From NCBI GenBank assembly GCA_039519185.1, contig CM076849.1:58539087-58603086 (forward strand): a stretch of DNA of 64,000 nt, written 5' to 3'. Below are positions 11,361-21,962 of the stretch, in pieces. The stretch comes from Astragalus membranaceus. Taxonomy: Eukaryota; Streptophyta; Magnoliopsida; Fabales; Fabaceae. A model generated the notes under the pieces. That model searched no databases. It saw only the letters and a list, made by a program, of their open reading frames with translations, and had not been told where the DNA came from. Every line of letters begins with the position of its first letter. Position 1 is the first letter of the stretch. Made by a program: the position numbers and the translations under genes.

Positions 11361-12039
11361 TCACAAACCCCTTCTTCTTTAGCAAACCTCACGTGCTTCA
11401 GAAGACCATCACAAATTCTCAACAGGAAAGTTGTTAAAACAAGAGGAATTAATTATAGAGTTGAATTTAAAATAATTGGGAGATTTCAAATTATAATTTT
11501 ACTTTTTTCCCTAAAAGAATTTGATTTTTGTTTTCATTTTTAACTCAAATTACTTAAGAAAACATTTTTTTCCATTTTAAAATTTAACCTCGATATATGT
11601 CACTAATATTGTTTCATCACATAGTTTTATCTGTGAGTTAGATTTGCTTTTTCTTTTTCATATAAAATTCTCCAATAATATACTTCATATCAAATATTTC
11701 AAACACCACACAAATCGAAATATGCACAATACTATCTATTTTTTCATAAGGATATCACATGCATCGCACGGGGTAAGATCTCGTGTAACAACTATGGAGA
11801 AAGCCAACCGTTACAAATAGCTATTTGTACAATTCTCCACTACAATAAATCTCTATTAACACTTAACAAATGTAGTTAAAGCCTCATTAACTACAAAGCA
11901 AAAAAAACCATTAGAATTAAAAGCTGGAGTTTTCTTTTATTAAATTTTACATAGATATATTGTAAATTGTTATTATCAGTTTTCATGTAATTAAAGCGTT
12001 ATTAACTACAGGAAAACAAACTGCCTCTCAGAATTCAGA
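11361..12039. other. AT-rich intergenic DNA, no gene seen
   Basis: No coding signal. A GCATCGCACGGGG motif near 11761 resembles half of a Helitron-type 3' hairpin, but its partner arm and the CTAG end are missing. Confidence 0.4.
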
Positions 12040-12274
12040 ATGCAAGTAGCTCATGCTCCATCTTCACCACACTTCCCTATCCAGAGCTCAAAACCACCAC
12101 ACTTAAGATGGGGTATGCCACTCATTCACCCTTTGATACTATATATAACATGATATGCTCAGTCATAGACTCATAAGAATATTTTGTTTTGCAGGTTTGG
12201 TTCCTTCTGTGAATGTAAAGTCTTCCCCTTCCAATTCAGTCCCAAAGGGGCCAAATTTCGTTATTCACTCCTGA
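12040..12274 (+). pseudogene. Two-exon reading frame, possible 5' fragment of a host gene
   Basis: The ATG at 12040 opens a frame that reaches a GT donor at 12113. The AG acceptor at 12193-12194 restores the same frame (exon 1 is 73 nt, exon 2 continues in phase) to a TGA at 12272. The 50-residue product starts MQVAHAPSSPHFPIQSSKPP and is Ser/Pro-rich, as plastid transit peptides often are. After the stop, another frame (about 12290-12355) reads SSSSVRAASVEGNFISF, which could be the continuation after a frameshift. I do not recognise the gene. The matched splice phase is the only real support. Confidence 0.35.
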
Positions 12275-13157
12275 TAGAAGCTCTATCTTCAGCTCTTCTT
12301 CTGTCAGAGCTGCTTCTGTTGAAGGCAATTTCATTTCTTTCTCTGCATGGACTCGAAGATAAGCGCTTAATTCTACTCTCTCAGGGGATTTAATTGCATG
12401 CAAAAGTTTTTGATTTTAATTCAAGTTTTGTAAACAAGGATATGGGTGTTGATAATATCACTGTTATGGGCTTTCTTTTATTTTGTTACTTACGCCTTTC
12501 TGAAACTGGTTGATTATGCAAAATTCAATTTTCCTGTTTCTAGGATTGATGGGTATCTCTGTAATGTATGAATATAAACCCAGCTAGTCTTAAAAGTTGA
12601 TGATTGCATTGGAAGTTCAATGTATAGACTGCTTCCAGTAGCTGATTTGGCTGGTGAGCAGAGCTGCCCCAAGAGTGAGGCTACTAAAGCCATAGAATTA
12701 ATTAGAGTTGAATTAATTTGGCCCTATCAATTTTGGGCTGAGAATTGGGCCTGCTTGATCGCCTTCGAGCTGAATTCAAGCCCGCCTGATAACTTTGTAC
12801 TGATATTGAGCTGAAATTAGGGTCAGCCGGATTTTATTTGGGCTGAAATCTGACCAGCTTGATCAAATTTTGCTTGTGAATCCTTTATAGTTGTTTGTCC
12901 TTGTTATTTTAGGTTCACTTTTGCATTGGACTTGACTTTGACTGCATACCTTTTATAGATAGTCCCGTTAACTGCTGCTGTAATTGTTACCACTCCTCAA
13001 TAGCTTTCATTCATTGAGTGATAGAGCAAATTTCCGGCATCATGACAAGTGCCTGCTAGTAGTTGCCTGAATGAGAAGGAAGAAGGAGGTGGGTGGTATG
13101 GGAATATTAATGACAAAAAAAGTAAATACAAATAATTTTATAATGAAATCTTATCTT
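12275..13157. other. Intergenic DNA, no gene seen
   Basis: Apart from a short possible continuation of the preceding frame, I see no gene. The stretch 12670-12860 repeats a GGGCTGA/TGATC word several times and may belong to an unrecognised element. Confidence 0.35.
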
Positions 13158-13173
13158 AAAAGATAAATCTTAT

Positions 13174-14002
13174 ATAATCTAGAGCGTGGAGTTCAGCGGT
13201 TGAGGCTGAACCTCCCTTAACCAAGGGTCGAGGGTTCAATCTCCACCTTGGGTACGGAGGAACGTTAAAACGCTGGGCCAGCTGTCCTGCCCCTCGAGGC
13301 ACCTACAATTAGAGCTGTCAATGGGCCAAGCCCGGCCCGGCCCATAGGGCCAAACAACATATTCGGGCTGAGTTGGGCCCGCCCAATATTCTAATGGGCT
13401 GCCTTTTTTATGGCCCGGCCCAGCCCAACATCGGCCCACGGGCCACCGGGCCAGCCCATGGGCCACAAACCATTTTTAATATTTTTTCAATATTAAAAAA
13501 CTTTTAACATTTTCGATCAAAAAAAACTAGCATTTTTCATTTTCAATATTAAAAAACTTTAACCATTTTGCATTGGGCTTTAAAAATATACCACACAGTA
13601 GTAACATTCACTACTAAAAATATAGTGTGAAAGTAGAATTGCGTAATGTGTTTGACTTTGGGCCTCTATGACTAATAATAATATTTTTTTTACTTGTTGG
13701 GCAAAATTTTTAACAAAGGGCCAATCTAAAAATAGCAAGAAACAAAAATAAATCGGGCCAGTCGGGCCGGCCCAAAGCCCATGGGCCGGCTCGGCCCGGC
13801 CCAATAAAATCACCAGGCCAATCGGGCTGGGCCAAAAAAATACCGATGCTTTTTGGGCCTCTATTTTTAGAGCCCGGCCCAACCAAAAAATCGGGCCACT
13901 GGGCCGGCCCATTGGGCCGGGCCCAAATTGACAGCTCTACCTACAATGAGCGATGGATTAGTCACTGTTGTCCGTGCGGTGGGTACTCGGGTTTACCCAA
14001 AA
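13174..14002 (+). mobile_element. tRNA-derived SINE, split by an hAT element
   Basis: The head carries a tRNA-like region with box A-like GTGGAGTTCAGCGGTTGAGG (about 13185-13204) and box B GGTTCAATCTCC (13233-13244). The tail ends in a short poly(A) at about 13999-14006. Flanking direct repeats AAAAGATAAATCTTAT (13158-13173) and AAAAGATAAATCCTAT (14003-14018) match at 15 of 16 positions and fit target-primed insertion. Removing the hAT at 13310-13939 and one copy of its duplication leaves a SINE of about 190 bp. Read by RNA polymerase III if active. Confidence 0.85.
13310..13939. mobile_element. Non-autonomous hAT element inside the SINE
   Basis: The termini TAGAGCTGTCAAT and ...TTGACAGCTCTA are inverted repeats, and the 8-bp duplication CCTACAAT flanks it exactly (13302-13309 and 13940-13947). 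An 8-bp duplication with TAG-start termini marks the hAT superfamily. Subterminal regions are packed with GGGCC, GGCCC and CGGGCC words, as expected for transposase-binding regions. Length 630 bp, no transposase. Confidence 0.92.
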
Positions 14003-15027
14003 AAAAGATAAATCCTATGGTAGTCTCTAGCTCAGCATGATGTCATCGCTCTCTCTGATTCTTCTCTTCCACTCGACCATCACCAAAAAAATGGAGGACT
14101 CTGGAAAATCGATGAGCACGTGTAAACCTAAATTTTTGATTCCAATGATGCTCCACTTCCAGAAACTCTCTCTTAAACTCAAGTGTCCTCTTTGGTTTTT
14201 TGTTATTTTCGGTTTCGAATAGCTAATTTTTTTTTTCGGTTTTGAATGTTGCAGCTTGAGTTTGTTCAGGAAACAAAACTCAGAGAAGTCAGGGGAAGCG
14301 AAAACGCAGAGAAGAAGGGAGCCACCGCCGTCGCTGCTCCTCAATCCCGACCAAGTAACCTTTTCACAACAATCTCTCATTTCTTTCCCTCACTCACTCA
14401 GCTCAACTTTTCTGTTACGCTTCTTCCTCCTTTCTCGTCGTTCTTTCGTTTGTTGATTCACTCACTGACTTGTGAGATTGTGTAATTGCAGATATGTTCA
14501 TAGCTTTTTGATGAAAACGATGGGGTTATTAGGGTTTGTGCTTCTTCTTTCTAATCTGATTTCCCCCTTCCCATCAATTCCATCATTGTGGTTGCTTCAA
14601 TGGCTTGTCATTCATACAGTTCCACTTTTACAGGGTTTTAAACATTTCCTTTTCATTATATGCATGTTTAAGCATTTCACCCTTGATGATGTCTTCCATT
14701 TTTCAATCTGGTCACCATGTGTTTGATTATATGCCTGTTTAAGCAATTATCTCTTAAAGATGTCTTCCCTTTTTCAATCTAATCACCATGTGCTTGAATA
14801 TGAATGTTTAAGCAATTCTCCCTTAATGATGTCTTTCCTTTTTCAATCTGATCATCATGTGTTTGTATTAAGTTTTATTGTTTCTTCTTTACTTTGTAGA
14901 CTTTATTCCATTGTGAGTTTTTCCAAATTGATTACCTTTTGTTTTCCTAAGTTTTTCCGCATTTTTTTTTTAAATTTCTTTCTTTATTTCTTGCTGCTCT
15001 TGCTAAAATCCATGCTCTAATTTGTAG

Positions 15028-15581
15028 ATGGATACTCTATCAATCTTTGACAATAACAACTCCATTGACGAGGCTCGCATAAAAATAGAGTCATATCATT
15101 TTGAGTTTGTTACTCGATTCGTAAGTTATGCAATTCTTTAAGTGGTATAGTTTCATCTTATCTTATTTGTGATGTTCCTATATTTTAACTTTATTTGTTT
15201 GGTGTTGATTACAGAGTAAACAGCAGTTGGCAATGATGATTTTAGTGGTTGATTGTTGAACATGGAATAAGACAAACTAGGACTGGTGATATGTATCTTT
15301 TTTAAATTTTCGTTTCCCTTTTTACAATATTGAGTTAGTTTAATTATGCAGAATTTAAAATAAAAAATTAAGTTTTTATTTAAATGTTTTTTAGTGTAGA
15401 GTGTGGGTAGCATGATTTTGACTTGCAAATCTGTTTGGTGCAGATATGGATGTAAAGTATAAAAGTTATCTTGATGAATGGGAATTGGACCCAATGGTGA
15501 AATGTGTCTTGGTCGATAGCAGCTCCTCTTGTGCCTTTTGTGCTGGTATGGTTGTGGCGTACAGAGAAATTTATAATTATC
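15028..15581 (+). pseudogene. Candidate exons of an unidentified host gene (5' side)
   Basis: A frame from the ATG at 15028 (after a TTTGTAG acceptor) reads MDTLSIFDNNNSIDEARIKI and on to a GTAAGT donor at 15121. A second exon-like piece follows an ACAG acceptor at 15214 (SKQQLAMM, then a stop). A third follows GGTGCAG near 15450 and reads DMDVKYKSYLDEWELDPMVK, CVLVDSSSSCAFCAG, MVVAYREIYNY up to 15581, where the TRIM-copia composite is inserted. Upstream, 14040-14520 holds 5'-UTR-like pieces with TTGCAG acceptors. I do not recognise the protein. The third piece continues in frame beyond the insertion at 20408, which is the main reason to call this a gene remnant. Confidence 0.4.
15577..15581. 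repeat. Left TSD (TTATC) of the TRIM-copia composite
   Basis: TTATC immediately precedes the TRIM and recurs at 20408-20412 immediately after the copia 3' LTR. Neither element has its own 5-bp duplication. Confidence 0.65.
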
Positions 15582-15913
15582 TCTTAGAATGTGGTTAAGG
15601 CCTAACCCAACCCCACAAAACTGGCTTGTAAGGTGAGGGATGCCTCCCACTTATAAACTCTTTTTCAGGCCATATCACATCCGATGTGGGACTCTTAACA
15701 CACCTCCCTCACACCCAGGACTAGACAACTGGAGCATGCCCTGAGTGGCCCGATAGCGGGTGGCCCAGCAGATCTTGGATTGGCTCTGATACCATCTTAG
15801 AATGTGGTTAAGGCCTAACTCAACCCCACAAATCCGGCTTGTAAGGTGAGGGATGCCTCCCACTTATAAACTCTTTTTCAGGCCATATCACATCCGATGT
15901 AGGACTCTTAACA
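15582..15913 (-). mobile_element. TRIM element (LTR-PBS-PPT-LTR, 332 bp)
   Basis: Two direct repeats of 119 bp (15582-15700 and 15795-15913, about 4 differences by eye) flank a 94 bp core. Read on the minus strand, each LTR starts TGTTAAGAGTCC and ends TTCTAAGA. The core starts with TGGTATCAGAGCC, the complement of initiator-Met tRNA, and ends with a purine tract (GGGTGTGAGGGAGGTG) before the 3' LTR. It has no coding capacity, so it depends on enzymes from other elements. No target duplication of its own is visible; the right flank runs within 6 bp into the copia 5' LTR. Confidence 0.9.
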
Positions 15914-15919
15914 CTGCTA

Positions 15920-16077
15920 TGTTGTAAATAGTAGTTTCTTCACAATTATTAGTATTCCTTGTACTAGGCCCGTTAATAAGGCCCGTTAGGTTTAATTCAT
16001 CTTACTTGTCTATATAATGAGATTAGTGACTGTAATTACATACAATTGAAAGAATACATTCAGTATATTTTTCTACA
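15920..16077 (+). repeat. Copia 1 5' LTR (158 bp)
   Basis: Starts TGTTGTAAATAG and ends TTTTTCTACA, with a TATA-like TCTATATAATG about two thirds in. It is directly repeated at 20250-20407. Confidence 0.95.
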
Positions 16078-16093
16078 TGGTATCACGAGCTCT
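16078..16093 (+). other. Copia 1 primer-binding site
   Basis: TGGTATCACGAGCTCT follows the LTR directly. It fits initiator-Met tRNA (TGGTATCAGAGC) apart from one extra C. Confidence 0.85.
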
Positions 16094-16339
16094 CAATCTT
16101 GAGAGACTTGCTTCCGCATAAACCCTAGCCGTCTTCATTACGATTTCTCTTTCCCGCCTTCATTGCGGCTTGTCTTGCTGTCTTCGGTGCAACTCTTTTG
16201 GCACCTTCATTGTGCCTAATTTCTTTCCTACATGACAACAGCCCTTGGTACTGCTTTTTTTAAATGTTACCATTCCCTCTCCAAAGTTACTGTTCACGCA
16301 GAAGGAGAAAGCATTTTTAACTACTGTCCATTCATCATA

Positions 16340-16435
16340 TCCAGCCACCGGACTTATCAGAGGAGAGGGAAAACCCGATCTGTTCCAAGAGATAATTATA
16401 CAGTACGCTCGTCGGAGCCTTCTGGTCCTATTTGA
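16340..16435 (+). other. Displaced copy of the integrase-RT linker motif in the gag position
   Basis: The DNA around 16349-16390 (ACTTATCAGAGGAGAGGGAA, then AACCCGATCTG) closely matches 18418-18455 of the same element, where it encodes the TYQRRGKPDL linker between integrase and reverse transcriptase. Finding it upstream of the protease, where gag should be, points to an internal rearrangement such as template switching during reverse transcription. Confidence 0.6.
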
Positions 16436-16690
16436 GGGATCAAATCTTGGTTTTGAGAACTTTTGATTTTTGGCTCACTTTGAAGGCACCAATTTATGTT
16501 CTTATTTCTACCTTAGTCACTGATTCTGGTTGTTGTAAGACTTGGCTGCCTTAAGTGGTTCGTTTGGGACCTTATTCAGCACACTTGATCCACTTTTGAG
16601 GAATATTCGTTAACTTTTGTGGTTGTTTGGCTGTGTTGCTGCATTTCAGACTTTTTTTGTCATACTAGTTGTTGTTATTTGTTCTTTTCT

Positions 16691-19600
16691 TGCCGGTTAC
16701 GAATGGCTGAAAAAATCTTTGTTGATTACTCTTTGTGCTTCACTAAGGATGACGTGATTCGTTTGAAGTCTCTACTCGCCTCTCTCAGTAAGCTGCCTAG
16801 TTCTCTATCCATGACTGGTATGAGTGTCTGCTCTCAATCTTTTAGTGTTTGTGGTACAATCCCTAAGAATGCTTGGATTCTTGACTCTGGTGCAACTGAC
16901 CACATGACATTTGACTCCAATTGTTTTTCCTCTTATACCTCCTCTAAGAGGGATCAATATGTTACTGTTGCTAATGGTTCTTATGGTCGTATTGATGGCT
17001 CTGGAAATGTTAAATTGCAACCTTCACTTTAATTACAAGATGTGCCGCATGTTCCCACACTCAGACACAACCTAATATCAATTCATAAACTCACTCGTGA
17101 TCATAACTGCAAAGTAACCCTTTTCACTTCTCATTGTGTTTTTCAGGATCTTGCCACGGGGAAGACGATTGGAGTTGCTAAGGAACAAGGAGGGTTGTAT
17201 TATTTATCTGATGAGCATGCTGTTAAAAAGGTGTTGTCTTCCGCACTTCAGTCTCGATCAGAGTCTCCCACTCCTACTTCGCAAATTTGGCTTCTACATA
17301 AGCGTCTTGGTCATCCTCCTTTCTCATTACTCAGGTCTATGTTTCCATCTCTTTTTGTACAACAGTCTGTTGAGTCTTTTAAGTGTGACATTTGTCAATT
17401 TGCTAAGCACCACCGCATTACTTTTCCCTCTAGTGGTACCAAAAGTGCAGAACCATTTGATCTTATTCATTCTGATGTTTGGGGGCCTGCCCCTGTTTCT
17501 AATATTTCTGGTGCAAGATGGTTTGTGTTATTTGTCGAAGATTTTACTCGAGCAACTTGGTTGTTTTTGATGAAAGATAAATCAGAGGTATCCCAATTGT
17601 TTATTTCGTTTTTTCAATATGATAAAGACTCAATTTGGAAGAGGTATTAAACGAGTTCGTTCTGATAATGGAAAAGAATATGCGAATCATAATCTTTCTG
17701 ATTTCTTCATTAAACAGGGCATCATACATGAACTAATTACCTGTGTTGACACCCCTCAACAAAATGGGGTTGCTGAAAGAAAAAATCGTCACCTTCTTGA
17801 AATTGCACGAGCTCTTCTATTCCAAATGTCTGTTCCAAAATCATACTGGGGAGAGGCAGTATTAACTACTGCATATCTGATTAATCGAATGCCATCACAT
17901 GGTCTAGGTAATGTTAGTCCAGTTCAACTTTTGGTCTCACAGTTTCCTTCTGTTCCTGTCTTGCAGAGCCTTGAGTCTCGGGTATTCGGTTGTGTGGCTT
18001 TCGTCCATGTTCACCCACAACACCGAAGTAAGTTGGATTCTCGTGCAGTCCGTTGTGTCTTTCTAGGTTATCCTCCTAACAAAAAGGGTTACAAGTGTTA
18101 TCATCCACTAAGTCGTAAGTTCTTTGTTTCAATGGATGTCACATTTCATGGGTATGTCTCATTTTTCACTCGTCCACAGCTTCAGGGGGAGAGTGATTCT
18201 AATTCCAATTTGGAATCTGAGTCCGAGCTCGAGTTTCTCTTCCTTGGTCCATGGCAACATGAGTCACCAGTTACAGACTCTGTGTTTCCTGCTCCTTCTC
18301 CTCCTTCCACTTCTCCTAGTTCTGTTCATCATGTTCCTCCAGTATCTCCCGTGTCTTCTGTTTTGCAAGAAACAATACCTTTGGCACCAGTGCAGAATAA
18401 GGCTTGTGAGCCTACACTGACTTATCAGAGGAGAGGAAAACCCGATCTGGTCCAACAACAACTTCAACCACCTGAACCGGAGGCAAGTACTGAAAGTGAC
18501 TCCTCAACTTCAGATTCTCATAATTCTGATACCAATGACCCTGATACAGACACTGGTATTGTTGACCCTTGATGTAGATGACTTACCTATTGCTTTGATA
18601 AAAGGGAAAAGGTATTGTGCTAAGTACCTATTTCTCAATTTGTTTCTTCTAAGCATCTTTCCTTGCAGCATCAAAGTTTTATTGCAGCTGCTGACTCAGT
18701 AAGAATCCCTACATCAGTTCAAGAGGCACTAAAAGATAAAAATTGGGTCCAGGCTATGAAGAGATAAAAGCACTTGAGAAGAATGAAACTTGGGAGATTG
18801 TTGAGAAACCAGGGGACAAGAAGCCTGTTGGTTATAGATGGATCTACACAGTCAAGCACAAATTAGATGGTACTCTTGAACGGTACAAGGCAAGACTGGT
18901 GGCAAAATGATACACTCAAACTTATGGAATTGATTATGAGGAGACATTTGCTCCTGTGGCAAAAATGAATACTGTTCGTATTTTACTCTCTCTAGCTGCG
19001 CACTTTGGTTGGGATTTACACTAGTTTGATGTTAAGAATGCTTTCTTACATGGCAATTTAGAAGAGGAGGTGTACATGGAGATTCCACCGGGATTTGGTC
19101 CCACTAATGGAACGAATGTGGTTTGCAAGCTGAGAAAAGCTTTATATGGGCTAAAACAGTCTCCTCGGGGCTGGTTTGGGAGATTTTCAAAGGCGTTGTT
19201 GCATCTTGGCTATAAGCAAAGCCAGGGAGATCATACACTTTTCTTCAAACATTCACAAGGTAGTAAACTGACAATATTTCTTGTTTATGTTGATGATATT
19301 ATTGTTGCAGGGGATGATTTGACCGAAAGGCAATTGCTTAAAGAAAAATTAGCTACGGAATTTGAAATGAAGGACCTTGGAAAACTTAAGTATTTCCTAG
19401 GGATTGAGGCAGCCTACACCAATGAAGGCATTTTTATTTCTCAAAGAAAATATGTTCTCGACCTTCTGAAAGAAACTGGAAAGCTTGGATGTAAACCTGC
19501 AAGTGTCCCTATTGAACAAAATCACAAACTGAGCACTGAAGAGGAAAGTGCTATGGTTGACAAAATGCAATATCAAAGACTAGTGGGGAAGTTGATCTAC

Positions 19601-20240
19601 TTAGCCCACACTAGACCTGACTTGGCATATGTAGTTAGTGTTGTAAGTCAGTTCATGCATGATCCAAGAGCAAGACACCTTCAAGCAGTAGACCGTGTTC
19701 TACAATATCTCAAAGCCACTCCAGGGAGAGGACTCATTTTCAAGAGAGGTGAAAACTTGACTATAGAGGCGTATACTGATGCAGATTATGCAGGCTCAGT
19801 GAGTGATAGAAGATCCACCTCAGGCTATTGCACATTTTTATGTGGGAACCTTGTTGCTTGGAGAAGTAAGAAGCAAAATGTAGTAGCTCGATCAACTGCT
19901 GAGGCAGAGTTTAGAGCTATGGCACAAGGGATAAGTGAATTATTATGGATGAAAATCGTGCTAGATGTCTTAAAGATTAAGTATGACGTCCCTATGAAGT
20001 AATTTTGTGACAACAAATCGGCTATCAGTATTGCTCATAATCCTATTCAATACGACAGGACAAAACATATTGAGATAGACCGACACTTTATCAAGGAAAA
20101 ATTGGATAGTGGATTGATAATGACAGAATACGTTCCTTCTGGGCACCAACTAGCTGATGTGTTAACAAAAGGCTTACCGACAGAACGTTTCAAACAACTT
20201 ACTTGCAAGCTGGAAATGATAGATATACATTCACCAGCTT
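16691..20240 (+). pseudogene. Copia 1 pol polyprotein, broken
   Basis: Blocks in order: protease with WILDSGATDHMT (about 16875); pre-integrase zinc region (LLHKRLGHPPF ... CDICQFAKHH); integrase core (DVWGP ... DNGKEYAN ... TPQQNGVAERKNR, 17460-17790); linker (18180-18572); reverse transcriptase with DVKNAFLHGNLEEEVYM, ALYGLKQSPRGW and the catalytic YVDDIIVAG (19280-19310); RNase H with TDADYAGS and STAEAEF; then the C end with DRHFIKEKL and LADVLTKGLP. Lesions include an in-frame TAA after the protease (17030), frameshifts near 17615 and 18575-18760, a TGA near 18908, a TAG near 19022 and a TAA at 20000. It cannot make a functional enzyme. Confidence 0.93.
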
Positions 20241-20249
20241 GAGGGGGAG
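20239..20249 (+). other. Copia 1 polypurine tract
   Basis: TTGAGGGGGAG lies immediately before the 3' LTR, the normal site for plus-strand priming. Confidence 0.85.
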
Positions 20250-20407
20250 TGTTGTAAATAGTAGTTTCTTTACAATTATTAGTATTCCTTGTACTAGGCC
20301 CGTTAATAAGGTCTGTTAGGTTTAATTCATCTTACTTGTCTATATAATGAGATTAGTGAGTATAATTACATACAATTGAAATAATACTTTCAGTATATTT
20401 TTCTACA
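20250..20407 (+). repeat. Copia 1 3' LTR (158 bp)
   Basis: Direct repeat of 15920-16077 with about 7 differences. It is followed at once by TTATC. Confidence 0.95.
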
Positions 20408-20475
20408 TTATCATTTTGATGCAATATTTTATTGAGCATCTTTCCAGCTTGGAAACATTAAAAACGAGCTTCTTA
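20408..20475 (+). pseudogene. Continuation of the exon interrupted by the TRIM-copia composite
   Basis: If the composite and one TTATC are taken out, the frame ending AYREIYNY at 15581 reads on as HFDAIFY, a stop, then ASFQLGNIKNELLMQIFC and FRYE. The open frame runs straight across the insertion point, with one in-frame TGA about 30 nt past it. This supports insertion into an exon. The protein is not recognised. Confidence 0.4.
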
Positions 20476-20848
20476 TGCAGATTTTCTGCTTCAGATACGA
20501 GGTTATTTGGTTCTGACTTGAGTGCTAGGTGTTTTGAGAGTCACATTGATGGTCCATGCATGAATGGATATTAAAGGGGTTGTTGCTGAAATACAAAAGG
20601 ACAACAACACACCTTTAGTGCGGAATGTCTCATTATATTATTTGTTTTAACCTCATGTGTATCAATACATGCTTATCCAGTTGCACTTGTGGTGTGTCTC
20701 ATTGGATGTGTGTTACTTCTCTATGTCAGTCGTCGTCATCATCATCATTTTTTGATGCTATACTACCTTTTTTTTATAGTTTATGTTTCGTCAAAAAAAA
20801 ATTGCTATCGATGAATTGGCCGCTTAATTGGTAATCAAGATCCTAGTT

Positions 20849-20853
20849 TATCT
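20849..20853. repeat. Left TSD (TATCT) of copia element 2
   Basis: TATCT at 20849-20853 is repeated exactly at 25419-25423, flanking copia element 2. Confidence 0.9.
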
Positions 20854-21071
20854 TGTAGATAATAGGGTTGTAGACGGTACCTGTTGTGTTGTTAAACAAT
20901 TAGTAATAATGGGCTTAGCATATTGACTGACCTAAGTAGTGTTGTATTGGGCTCTTTGTATTGTTGTAATATAGTTGGCCTAGATAGGAATTGATACTCA
21001 TTGTATAAATTCACTGAATCAATCAATGAACTCAACGTTTTCCACAGTTTTACAATTCGTTTTCGGTTACA
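20854..21071 (+). repeat. Copia 2 5' LTR (218 bp)
   Basis: Starts TGTAGATAATAGGG and ends TTTCGGTTACA. Directly repeated at 25201-25418. Confidence 0.95.
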
Positions 21072-21073
21072 AT

Positions 21074-21087
21074 TGGTACCAGAGCTC
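21074..21087 (+). other. Copia 2 primer-binding site
   Basis: TGGTACCAGAGCTC starts two bases after the LTR. It matches initiator-Met tRNA (TGGTATCAGAGC) with one change. Confidence 0.85.
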
Positions 21088-21132
21088 TACGGGCCTGAAA
21101 CAGGAAATCAAGACCGTAGTTCTTGAAGAAGC

Positions 21133-21962
21133 GTGAATTCATTTCAATGGCAGGACAAAGAGGAAGAAAATGAAAGCTACGTTCAACTGGCAATACCGAA
21201 GCTTGACGGGTATTATGAACACTGGAAGATATTGATGGAGAACCTTTTTAGGTCTAACGATTACTGGGAAGTGGTGGAGAACGGAAGTCCACAATTGGCA
21301 GCGAATGCAAGTCTAGATCAGAAGAAGACGTACGCTGAGGCGAAATTGAAAGACCTAAAAGCCAAAAACTATCTCTTTCAAGCGGTTGATCGCAACATGC
21401 TTGAGACGATCTTGAAGCACGATTCGGCGAAGGACATTTGGGATTCCCTTAAGCAGAAGTACCTGGGTTCCACGAAGGTGAAGCATGCACAGCTTCAAGT
21501 TCTGAGACGTGAATTCGAGATGCTGACGATGAAAGAAGGAGAAGCGGTGCATGATTACTTTGCAAGAACGTTGTCACTGTGAACAAAATGAAGAGTCATG
21601 GAGAGACGATGGGCAAGACCGTTGTTGAAAAGATCTTGAGATCGATGACTACAAAGTTTTACTACGTTGTTTGCTCTATCCTGCAATCGAACGATGTGGA
21701 GACACTCTCCATTGACGGGCTACAAAGCAGTATCTTGATTGAAGAACAGTGCATGAAGGGACAGAAAGAGGAGGAGCAAGTGCTAAAGGTGAGTGGCACG
21801 ACAAGAGGAAGAGGAAGAGGACGTGGCGAAGGAAGAGGAAGGGGTAGATCAAAAGAACACATTGAGTGCTACAGATGCCGCAAACTTGGGCACTATCAAT
21901 ACGAATGCCCAAATCTTGAAGGCAATGAAGCAAATTACACAGGTTTCGATGAGGAAGAATAA
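21133..21962 (+). pseudogene. Copia 2 gag (capsid-nucleocapsid), frameshifted
   Basis: The N part includes LDGYYEHWKILMENLFRS and KDIWDSLKQKYLGSTKVKHA, typical of copia capsid. After a frameshift near 21580 the gag continues to an RG-rich stretch and a zinc knuckle CYRCRKLGHYQYEC (CX2CX4HX4C, about 21869-21910) that binds element RNA. A TAA at 21960 ends the frame just before the protease, where most copia elements read through in one polyprotein. Confidence 0.92.

Larger units (their letters stand above)
15920..20407 (+). mobile_element. Ty1/copia element 1 (4.49 kb, gag-less, both LTRs present)
   Basis: It has 158-bp LTRs, a primer-binding site for initiator-Met tRNA, a broken pol region in copia order (protease, integrase, reverse transcriptase, RNase H) and a polypurine tract. 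The gag region is essentially missing: about 0.5 kb lies between the PBS and the protease, and none of it reads as capsid. The LTRs differ at about 7 of 158 positions by eye, so it is younger than copia element 2. The expected 5-bp duplication is absent (left TGCTA, right TTATC). Right-hand TTATC instead matches the left flank of the adjacent TRIM. Confidence 0.92.

Noticed and set aside
11755..11800. Helitron 3' end
   Set aside because: GCATCGCACGGGG resembles half of a Helitron terminal hairpin, but no partner arm or CTAG end is present.
13181..13250. tRNA gene
   Set aside because: Box A/B-like motifs belong to a SINE with a poly(A) tail and target duplications; no cloverleaf acceptor stem.
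15153..15650. Long minus-strand frame of 165 codons
   Set aside because: It overlaps plus-strand exon-like pieces and the TRIM, is rich in Lys/Asn/Ile from AT content and has no domain.
15582..15913. Calling the first TRIM a Cassandra element
   Set aside because: The start TGTTAAGAGTCCCACATCGG is common in plant TRIMs, but I could not confirm 5S rRNA-like promoter boxes in the LTR.
15915..20412. A 5-bp duplication for copia element 1 alone
   Set aside because: The left flank TGCTA and right flank TTATC do not match, so I did not assign one. The match is with the TRIM's left flank instead.
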